6,714 bases of DNA from Solirubrobacterales bacterium. GTDB taxonomy: Bacteria > Actinomycetota > Thermoleophilia > Solirubrobacterales > Solirubrobacteraceae. This document shows positions 1-5,214 of the stretch, piece after piece. The notes beneath the pieces are model-generated. The model did no database searches. It was not told the origin of the DNA and saw only the letters and a program-made list of their open reading frames with translations. A program made the position numbers and the translations under genes. Numbering within the stretch: position 1 is the first letter of the stretch; each line of letters opens with the position of its first letter. The stretch is taken from assembly GCA_003244035.1 (NCBI GenBank), contig QHBV01000067.1, positions 1-6,714 on the forward strand. The letters run 5' to 3'.

Positions 1-1118
1 TTCTTCTTGTCGGCGATCTCCTTAAAGCGCTTGAAGGCGGTGTTCAGTGTCTGCCCGGAGACCTCGAAGCCGAGCTCCGCCAGCGCCTGCTGGAGTGCGT
101 GACGACCAGAGTGCTTGCCGAGCACGATCGAGTTCGCCTCCAGCCCGACGGTGGTGGCGTCCATGATCTCGTAGGTCGTGCGCTCCTTGAGCACGCCGTC
201 CTGGTGTATGCCGGACTCGTGCGCGAACGCGTTGCGGCCCACAATCGCCTTGTTCGGCTGCACGGCGTACCCGGTGAGGCGAGATACGAGCCGCGAGGTC
301 CTGGCGATCTCCTTGGTGCTCGTGCCCGTGTGCAGGCCTATGTCCGCATGGCGGGTGTGCAGCAGCATCACGATTTCCTCCAGCGACGCGTTACCGGCGC
401 GCTCGCCGATCCCGTTGACTGCGCACTCGACCTGGCGCGCGCCGGCGAGTAGGCCGGCGAACGAGTTCGCGACCGCCAGCCCGAGGTCGTCGTGGCAGTG
501 AACCGAGAGCACGACATCGCGCAGGCCGGGGGCCAGCTCGTACAGCCGCTGTAGGTACGCGCTGAACTCGTGCGGCATCGTGTAGCCGACGGTGTCGGGG
601 ATGTTGATCGTGGTCGCGCCCTCGTCGATCGCGAGCTGGCAGACCTCTGCGGTGAACTCGACATCCGCGCGGGTCGCGTCCATCGGCGAGAACTCGACGT
701 CGTCGACGTACTGCTTGGCGTGGGCGACCGCGGCACGCGCTTGGCCCTTGACATCCTCTCGCGTGGTCTGCAGCTGGTGGCGGATGTGGATGTCGGAGGT
801 CGAGATGAACGTATGGATCCGCGGCCGCGCGGCGTCCTTGACCGCGTTCCAGGCGGCGTCGATGTCGGCCACATGGGTGCGCGCCAAGCCGGCGATCACG
901 GGGCCTTCGACCACGCGCGAGATCTCACGCACGGCCTCGAAGTCCCCAGGCGAGGTGATCGGGAAGCCCGCTTCGATCACGTCGACTCCCAACCGCGCCA
1001 GCTGCTGGGCGATCTCGAGTTTCTCCTGCGTGTTCAGCGAGATCCCCGGCGACTGCTCGCCATCGCGCAGCGTCGTATCGAAGATCAGTACTCGGTTTGG
1101 GTCCTGTTGCTCGGCCAT
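1..1118 (-). CDS. leuA: 2-isopropylmalate synthase LeuA, N-terminal 372 codons (3' end beyond window)
   Basis: LeuA condenses acetyl-CoA with 2-oxoisovalerate to 2-isopropylmalate, the committed step of leucine synthesis in the cytoplasm. The translation starts MAEQQDPNRVLIFDTTLRDG and shows the DRE-TIM metallolyase signatures: R18-D19 in DTTLRDGEQSPG, the metal-binding pair H207 and H209 in SVHCHDDLG, and GIGERAGN (N243). The frame stays open to the left edge (last residues EIADKK). About 130 or more residues, including the leucine-binding regulatory domain, lie outside. The sequence resembles the E. coli-type enzyme rather than the longer mycobacterial form. The ATG at 1118 is chosen because AAGGAG sits four bases upstream. 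Citramalate and homocitrate synthases share these motifs, but the leucine-rich leader peptide upstream favours LeuA. Leucine attenuation is likely. Confidence 0.96.
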   Translation of the reverse strand, partial: MAEQQDPNRVLIFDTTLRDGEQSPGISLNTQEKLEIAQQLARLGVDVIEAGFPITSPGDFEAVREISRVVEGPVIAGLARTHVADIDAAWNAVKDAARPRIHTFISTSDIHIRHQLQTTREDVKGQARAAVAHAKQYVDDVEFSPMDATRADVEFTAEVCQLAIDEGATTINIPDTVGYTMPHEFSAYLQRLYELAPGLRDVVLSVHCHDDLGLAVANSFAGLLAGARQVECAVNGIGERAGNASLEEIVMLLHTRHADIGLHTGTSTKEIARTSRLVSRLTGYAVQPNKAIVGRNAFAHESGIHQDGVLKERTTYEIMDATTVGLEANSIVLGKHSGRHALQQALAELGFEVSGQTLNTAFKRFKEIADKK

Positions 1119-1122
1119 GTCA

Positions 1123-1128
1123 CTCCTT
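1123..1128 (-). promoter_or_regulatory. leuA ribosome binding site
   Basis: On the minus strand AAGGAG is followed by TGAC and the leuA ATG, a near-ideal Shine-Dalgarno with a four-base spacer. AGGAG (1123-1127) is complementary to CUCCU in the leader-peptide leucine codons (1210-1214), so the site could be sequestered by the leader. Confidence 0.85.
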
Positions 1129-1144
1129 CAAGTCTCGAACTTCG

Positions 1145-1220
1145 CTTCTTCTCGGTGTTGGTCTCGCGGCTACGTGCGGCCGCCGGCGCGCTATTCCCCC
1201 CGAGGGGGGAGGAGAAGAAG
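1145..1220 (-). promoter_or_regulatory. putative leucine attenuator: leucine codons pair with sequence upstream of the leuA RBS
   Basis: In the leader RNA, CUUCUUCUC (1220-1212), which is exactly three consecutive leucine codons of the leader ORF, is a perfect 9-base complement of GAGAAGAAG (1153-1145). The latter ends 16 bases before the leuA Shine-Dalgarno. The pairing can be extended by CG/CG past a one-base bulge. The overlapping CUCCU (1214-1210) can instead pair with the AGGAG of the Shine-Dalgarno. A ribosome stalled on the leucine codons would block both pairings and leave leuA free to be translated; one that finishes and leaves would let them form. I see no hairpin followed by U residues, so classical intrinsic termination is not supported. 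A conserved leader pseudoknot upstream of leuA has, to my recollection, been described in many Actinobacteria, and this may be a divergent relative. Confidence 0.65.
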
Positions 1221-1244
1221 TCGCAGGTCGAGCGTGAGCGACAT
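1191..1244 (-). CDS. leuL: leucine leader peptide upstream of leuA (17 aa)
   Basis: The ORF reads MSLTLDLRLLLLPPRGE and stop. Seven of its 17 residues are leucine, four in a row (CTT CTT CTC CTC). This composition, just upstream of a leucine biosynthesis gene, is the mark of a peptide whose translation senses charged tRNA-Leu. The product itself probably has no function. No Shine-Dalgarno precedes the ATG, but a good promoter ends eight bases upstream, so the mRNA probably begins at or next to the ATG and is translated leaderless, which is common in actinobacteria. The CTT codons stand out in this GC-rich DNA and may be chosen for pairing or for a scarce tRNA. The stop lies 72 bases before the leuA ATG. 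A longer in-frame reading starting at 1394 would overlap the glycosidase gene and has no support. Confidence 0.75.
   Translation of the reverse strand: MSLTLDLRLLLLPPRGE
1195..1210 (-). repeat. C6/G6 hairpin at the end of the leader ORF
   Basis: The minus strand reads U-CCCCCC-UC-GGGGGG-A: five or six G-C pairs plus a U-A pair around a short CUCG-type loop. It covers the Pro-Pro-Arg-Gly codons immediately after the leucine run and ends at the leader stop. It is followed by AUAG, not by U residues, so it does not look like an intrinsic terminator. It may slow ribosomes near the leucine codons or compete with the long-range pairing. Confidence 0.5.
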
Positions 1245-1249
1245 GTCTG

Positions 1250-1290
1250 CGCATCGTAGCGAGCCGGTGCACCGACCGTCAATCGATGCG
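1250..1290. repeat. nested inverted repeats across the leuA promoter (possible operator)
   Basis: CGCATCG (1250-1256) and CGATGCG (1284-1290) form a 7-base inverted repeat centred at 1270. The 10-base palindrome CGGTGCACCG (1265-1274) is centred half a base away, inside the promoter spacer. The outer arms touch the -10 box and lie just outside the -35. This is the geometry of a dyad operator, or of a hairpin in read-through RNA from the upstream gene. I do not recognise the site, and short repeats arise easily in GC-rich DNA. Confidence 0.35.
1253..1282 (-). promoter_or_regulatory. promoter of the leuL-leuA transcript
   Basis: The minus strand carries TTGACG (1282-1277), an 18-base spacer, and TACGAT (1258-1253), a good match to a housekeeping sigma-factor promoter. 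Eight bases separate the -10 box from the leader ATG at 1244, which places transcription start at or within a base or two of the ATG. The promoter lies between the stop of the upstream gene (1294) and the leader, so leuA has its own start site. Confidence 0.7.
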
Positions 1291-1293
1291 TGG

Positions 1294-2331
1294 TCAGTGC
1301 GTGCGGGCCAGGACGCTGAAGAAGTCGCGGTAGTACGCCTCCAGGAACTGGCCGGGCACCCCGACCTGGCCCGGCACGAGCGGGATCGGGGCAACCGTCG
1401 CGCGGCGCCCGTGCGCGTAGGCGTAGCCGGCGACCCACGCTGGGTTGATGTCCAGCTCCATCGCCCCCGCGACCCCAGCGCCGATCAACGCGTTGGCGAG
1501 CGCTCGGACGGACAGCGCCTCCCCGGCCGCCCAAACGAGCCGGCCGCCGGGCATGATCCCGAGCGCCGAGCGCGCCACGTTCGGCTGCTCGTGCAATGGA
1601 TCGCCCCAGCACGCCTTGATGCATGTGTCCACGGTCGGCGGCGCGCGCCCGCGGTCGATCAGGAGGCTCAGGTTCTGCCGAACCGCGTCGAGTGGACGGC
1701 CTGGCGCCGGCACGGCTCCTCGCCAGGTACCGATGTCCGCGGTACCATCCCCGTAGATCACGACCGCCGCGGCACCACGACGCAGGGGCCAGCCCACCCG
1801 GCCGTCCTGCATGAACCCGCCCGCCCCGTAAGAAGGCCGAAACGCGCTGTTGAACGCAGCAATCGCAGTGCGCGCCTCGCGGCGACCGATTGCATCGCCA
1901 TATCGCCAACCCGTCCCGCCGGGATCTTCGCGGCCGGCATGCAACGCAAGCCGCACCAAGCGCTGATCGAACCGGACGAGCGTGACCCTCACACCCGGCT
2001 CGCCGTGGGCGGGCACCCGCGAGATCCACGCTCCCACCTGGCCACGAACCTCGGCCAGCGGTGTCCAGGGCAGCAGCCCGCGGCGCTTCGCCGATGACAG
2101 GATCACCACCAACGGCGCGCTCCGCCGGGGCGCTACGCGCGGCGTCGACGCCGTGGTCGGCGCGGGCACCGTGCTCCGAGGCGTGGACAAAGCCGCGCTC
2201 GGCGCCTGCCGCGAGGCGCGGTGCGAAGCACCGCACGAGGCCTGCCCAAGCCCCAGGCATGCCGCACAGAGGACCCAGCCGAGCCGTCTCACCGGATATC
2301 GACGCTTGCCCTTGTGATGTGCCGCTCGCAC
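1294..2331 (-). CDS. exported phosphodiester glycosidase (NAGPA/DUF2233) family protein
   Basis: The protein has 345 residues. A basic N-terminus (to about residue 16) leads into a hydrophobic segment (about 17-32) ending QASCG, so it is a secreted protein or an atypical lipoprotein anchored at C33. A Ser/Thr/Pro/Ala-rich linker (about 38-72) follows. The rest matches the phosphodiester glycosidase domain: AAFNSAF with N161, GAGGFMQDG (169-177), LSLLIDRGRA (221-230), a C237/C241 pair, SALGIMPGGRLVWAAG (255-270) and a C-terminal GAMELDINPAW with D294. Family members include the animal enzyme that uncovers mannose-6-phosphate; bacterial members may act on phosphodiester-linked sugars of the envelope, but the substrate here is unknown. 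The start is GTG at 2331; an in-frame stop lies just upstream (2341-2343) and no clear Shine-Dalgarno is visible. It begins 19 bases after the glyA remnant and may be co-transcribed with it. Confidence 0.8.
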   Translation of the reverse strand: MRAAHHKGKRRYPVRRLGWVLCAACLGLGQASCGASHRASRQAPSAALSTPRSTVPAPTTASTPRVAPRRSAPLVVILSSAKRRGLLPWTPLAEVRGQVGAWISRVPAHGEPGVRVTLVRFDQRLVRLALHAGREDPGGTGWRYGDAIGRREARTAIAAFNSAFRPSYGAGGFMQDGRVGWPLRRGAAAVVIYGDGTADIGTWRGAVPAPGRPLDAVRQNLSLLIDRGRAPPTVDTCIKACWGDPLHEQPNVARSALGIMPGGRLVWAAGEALSVRALANALIGAGVAGAMELDINPAWVAGYAYAHGRRATVAPIPLVPGQVGVPGQFLEAYYRDFFSVLARTH

Positions 2332-2350
2332 GAGCGGATGTCATTCGAGC

Positions 2351-2917
2351 TCATGCGCACGCCCCTGGAATCGGGAACCCGCCGCCCAGCTCGCGGACCT
2401 CGGCGGCGATCCGCTCGATCGTGGACTCGTCGTGCCGCCTGGCCGCCTCGACGCCGTCGTCGATCCAGCCTGCGATCAACCCCATCTCCGGCTCGGTCAT
2501 CCCGCGCGTGGTCACCGCGGGCGTCCCGAGCCGGATGCCGGATGGGTCAAGCGGCCTGTGGGAGTGCGGCCCTCCCTGCAGGTACGCCAGGTAGATCGCG
2601 AGGTTCGCGGGAGATCCGCAGTACGGCTGGACGTTCGCGTGCTCGACTCCGAACAGCTGCTTGGCGCGCTGCACCGCCAGCGGCTCGAGCCGATCGACGA
2701 CCTGCTGGCCCTCGTAGTAGCGCCGCCCCGCGTAACCCTCCAAGTACTTGTTGGTGAAGACGCTTCCGATCGCCTCCAGCACGGCCCGCGATACGTAGTT
2801 CTCGGACGGGGTCAGGCAGATCGTCTCGGACTGCCGCGCCCGCTCCTGGTCGATCAGCCGCGCAACTGCTGGATCCGCGCTCGAAAGCGACGGCTCAGCC
2901 TGCGTCAGCACGCCCAT
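2351..2917 (-). pseudogene. glyA: serine hydroxymethyltransferase with a large in-frame internal deletion
   Basis: SHMT uses PLP and tetrahydrofolate to convert serine to glycine and usually has about 420 residues; this ORF has 188. Residues 1-113 are a normal SHMT N-terminus, with TPSENYVS, YLEGYAGRRYY (58-68, holding the active-site Tyr, Glu and Tyr-Tyr) and NVQPYCGSPAN. From about 122 the C-terminal part follows directly: DPSGIRLGTPAVTTRGM, with R129 as the carboxylate-binding arginine, then a normal tail. The centre is gone: the PLP lysine (TTTTHK), the cofactor-binding Asp/His and the second-half substrate residues. By E. coli spacing about 237 residues (roughly 710 bases) are missing, yet the frame is kept. 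It cannot act as an SHMT. C100 stands where family members usually have Ser. ATG 2917 is preferred over TTG 2929; neither has a clear Shine-Dalgarno. It may be a decayed duplicate, a repurposed fragment or an assembly error. Confidence 0.85.
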
Positions 2918-2980
2918 GGGCGCGTCCAATGATCGAGTTGAGATGCACAGGCGCGCAGCCAGCTGAGGCCGCCGCTCCCC

Positions 2981-2994
2981 GGTGGTGCTCCACC
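2981..2994. repeat. inverted repeat in the divergent glyA/GNAT intergenic region
   Basis: GGTGG-TGCT-CCACC is a perfect 5-base inverted repeat with a four-base centre, roughly mid-way between the divergent starts of the glyA remnant and the GNAT gene. It could be an operator or a small hairpin. The rest of the gap (2918-3044) holds no promoter pair that I can defend and no RNA gene. Confidence 0.25.
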
Positions 2995-3044
2995 TTCTCG
3001 TACGCTAGTCGCGACAGCCACACGAGTCTACCGAGCCGCCTACC

Positions 3045-3530
3045 ATGCGTCGGCCGAGAACGATCGTGAGCGAGCAGCGGATACGTCGTGCGGAGGTCCA
3101 GGACGCCGAGTCCATCGGTCAGCTGCTCGATGACTTCAACACCGAATACGACGATCCGACGCCCGGCCCGGCTGCCCTTGCCGAGCGCGTGCGGGAGCTG
3201 CTCGCCGCCGGCGAGGTCACCGTCCTGCTGGTCGGCGTCGATCCGCAAGGGCTGGCGGTCCTGCGATTCCGACCGGGGATCTGGACCAACGCGCTCGAGT
3301 GTTACCTGGCGGAGCTCTACGTCGTCCCGGACCGGCGCGGGCAGGGGCTGGGGCGGGCCCTGATGGATGCCGCGATCGAGCTCGCCCGCGGCGAGGGTGC
3401 TGACTACATGGACCTCGGCACCGGTGAGGACGACGTCGTCGCCCGCGCTCTGTATGAGAGCCTCGGCTTCAGCAACCGCGAGGGCAAGCCCGACGGCGCG
3501 GTTCAGTACTACTACGAGCGAGAGCTGTAG
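3045..3530 (+). CDS. GNAT-family N-acetyltransferase
   Basis: A single-domain GNAT enzyme of 161 residues, transferring an acyl group from acetyl-CoA to an amine; the substrate cannot be read from the sequence. The N-terminal strand is RIRRAEVQDAESIGQLL (12-28). Strands 2 and 3 (about 58-76) lead to ECYLAELYVVPDRRGQGLG (85-103), in which R98-x-x-G101-x-G103 is the pyrophosphate-binding motif A. YESLGF (137-142) is the usual motif B ending, and the protein closes with QYYYEREL. It is the only plus-strand gene here: divergent from the glyA remnant, convergent with serA and 31 bases from serA's stop. Start choice is uncertain: ATG 3045 gives the full length, while GTG 3066 would give 154 residues beginning MSEQRIRR; neither has a good Shine-Dalgarno. 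Confidence 0.88.
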   Translation: MRRPRTIVSEQRIRRAEVQDAESIGQLLDDFNTEYDDPTPGPAALAERVRELLAAGEVTVLLVGVDPQGLAVLRFRPGIWTNALECYLAELYVVPDRRGQGLGRALMDAAIELARGEGADYMDLGTGEDDVVARALYESLGFSNREGKPDGAVQYYYEREL

Positions 3531-3537
3531 AAGTCGC

Positions 3538-3559
3538 GAGGCTCTCCACTTGAGTCCTC
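3538..3559. terminator. weak hairpin between convergent GNAT and serA genes
   Basis: GAGGCTC (3538-3544) and GAG-T-CCTC (3552-3559) can pair as seven base pairs with a one-base bulge around a seven-base loop. It fills most of the 31-base gap between the two stop codons and could end transcription from either side. There is no T-tract on either strand, so this is tentative. Confidence 0.3.
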
Positions 3560-3561
3560 AC

Positions 3562-5214
3562 CTACAGCGCCACCGCGTGCCCCGCCACGAACCCGTCGCT
3601 CGCCACGATCTCATCCACGACCTCCCGCGGAACCGCTGAGTCGGTCGTGATCGCCATCGCGGCGAGGCGGCCCTCACCGCGCTCATCCTGAGCAGGCTGA
3701 CGCCCGACCGCCGCTGAGACGATGTTGACGCCGTGCTGGCCGAAGACCGTGCCGACGCGGCCGATCATCCCGGGCACATCGCGGTAGCGAAACAGCACTA
3801 TGTGCCGCTCGAGCTGGACATCGAAGCGCTGTCCCCACGCCTCCAGCAGATGCGGACGGTTGCGGCGGCCGATCAGGGTGCCCACGACGCGGACGCTGTC
3901 CCGACCGCTGGTGAGCGTGACTCGGACGAGGTCGGCGTAGTCGCGCGCGCCGATCAGCTTCGTCTCGGCGATCTCGATCCCCCGCTCCTCGGCCATCGCC
4001 GGCGCGTTGACCTCGTTGCAGGGCTCCTCGGTGTGCCCGCAGAGGACGCCCATCAGCACCTGGATCGAGAGCAGACGGGTGTCGCGCTCGGCGATCCGGC
4101 CCAGGAACTCGCTGTGCACACGGTCCACCGACGAGCCTTGCGCAATCGCGACCGCGATTCGCCCCAGCGACCGGCACAGCGGCAGGAACGGCCCCAGGAC
4201 CTCCGTGTCCTCGGGCGGGATCGCGGGGACGTTGATGGCGCTCGTGACGACGCCGCCCGTGAGCGCCGCGACCACCTGCTCGGCCGCCTGAAAGCCCGCG
4301 CGATCGGTCGCCTCGGCCGTCGAGGCGCCCAGGTGCGGGGTCACGATCACGTTGGGGCAGCCAAACAGCGGATGATCGGTCACCGGCTCGGCGCGAAACA
4401 CATCGAGCGCGGCCCCCGCGACCTTGCCCGAGCGCAGCGCCGCCTCGAGATCCTCCTCGACCACCAGCGGCCCGCGCGCGACGTTCAGTATCCGCACGCC
4501 GTCCTTGCACTTGGCCAGCGCTTCGGAGTCGAGCCATCCCTCGGTCTGCGGGGTGCTCGGCAGGTGCAGCGTGAGGAAGTCGGCGGCCGCGTACACCTCG
4601 TCGGAGGATCGCGCCTGCTCCACGCCGAGCTCGCGGTAACGCTCGGCGCCTACGAACGGGTCGTACGCCACCACCCGCATCCCGAAGCCTCGGGCACGCT
4701 GCGCCACGAGCTGGCCGATTCGCCCGAACCCGAGGATCCCGAGCGTCTTCTCGTACAGCTCGATGCCCGAGAACCGCGCGCGCTCCCACGCCCCGCCGAT
4801 CAGCGCCGCGTGCGCCTGGGGGATGTTGCGCGCCAGCGCCAGCAGCAGCGCCATCGTGTGCTCGGCGGCGGTGATCACGTTCGATTGCGGCGCGTTGGCG
4901 ACCACGATCCCGCGCTTGGTCGCGGCGGTCACGTCGACGTTGTCGACCCCGACCCCGGCTCGCCCGATCGCGCGCAGGTGTCCGGCGCGGGCGATCAGCC
5001 CGGCATCGAGCTTGGTCGCCGAGCGGATCAGGATCCCGTCGTAGTCGCCGATCCGCTCGGCGAGCTGCGCGGGGGCCCAGTCGGCGCCCAGCTCGACGTC
5101 GAAGTGCTCCTGCAGCAGCTCGATCCCGGACTGTCCGATCTTCTCGGCGACGAGCACCCGTGCCAGGTGGGTGGTCGCGGCGCCCGCGGCGGCGTCAGCC
5201 CGCGCGCCGCTCAC
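3562..5214 (-). CDS. serA: D-3-phosphoglycerate dehydrogenase, long form with C-terminal ACT domain
   Basis: SerA oxidises 3-phosphoglycerate to 3-phosphohydroxypyruvate with NAD+, the first step of serine synthesis. The 550-residue protein starts with a short Ala-rich extension, then RVLVAEKIGQSG (19-30). The nucleotide-binding domain has GFGRIG (162-167) and D185 after the second strand, which indicates NAD. Catalytic residues are R247 (NVARG), E276 (AEPV) and H294 (TPHLGAST) in normal spacing. An intervening allosteric domain (about 325-465) and a C-terminal ACT domain (about 470-550, beginning HIVLFRYRDVPGMIGRVG) make this the type often feedback-inhibited by serine. GTG 5214 overlaps the serC stop as GTGA, with GGAG eight bases upstream, implying translational coupling. 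GTG 5220 is an alternative, and the first ~18 residues are not conserved in character. The same frame stays open through serC, but that reading is spurious. Confidence 0.96.
   Translation of the reverse strand: MSGARADAAAGAATTHLARVLVAEKIGQSGIELLQEHFDVELGADWAPAQLAERIGDYDGILIRSATKLDAGLIARAGHLRAIGRAGVGVDNVDVTAATKRGIVVANAPQSNVITAAEHTMALLLALARNIPQAHAALIGGAWERARFSGIELYEKTLGILGFGRIGQLVAQRARGFGMRVVAYDPFVGAERYRELGVEQARSSDEVYAAADFLTLHLPSTPQTEGWLDSEALAKCKDGVRILNVARGPLVVEEDLEAALRSGKVAGAALDVFRAEPVTDHPLFGCPNVIVTPHLGASTAEATDRAGFQAAEQVVAALTGGVVTSAINVPAIPPEDTEVLGPFLPLCRSLGRIAVAIAQGSSVDRVHSEFLGRIAERDTRLLSIQVLMGVLCGHTEEPCNEVNAPAMAEERGIEIAETKLIGARDYADLVRVTLTSGRDSVRVVGTLIGRRNRPHLLEAWGQRFDVQLERHIVLFRYRDVPGMIGRVGTVFGQHGVNIVSAAVGRQPAQDERGEGRLAAMAITTDSAVPREVVDEIVASDGFVAGHAVAL

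Noticed and set aside
1195..1210. C6/G6 hairpin as an intrinsic terminator for an attenuator
   Set aside because: It is followed by AAUAG rather than a U-tract and lies inside the leader ORF.
1191..1394. 67-residue extended form of the leader ORF
   Set aside because: The extension overlaps the glycosidase coding end and lies upstream of the promoter; only the last 17 codons fit a leader peptide.
592..2097. 501-codon open frame on the plus strand
   Set aside because: It runs antisense to leuA, its control region and the glycosidase gene; the translation is Ser/Arg-rich with no recognisable domain, as expected for a shadow frame in GC-rich DNA.
1085..2344. 419-codon minus-strand frame overlapping the glycosidase gene
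   Set aside because: It starts with ATG, but its translation has no family features, while the frame ending at 1294 shows a signal segment and NAGPA motifs.
2895..3248. 117-codon minus-strand frame across the glyA/GNAT gap
   Set aside because: It is antisense to the GNAT start region and has no recognisable domain.
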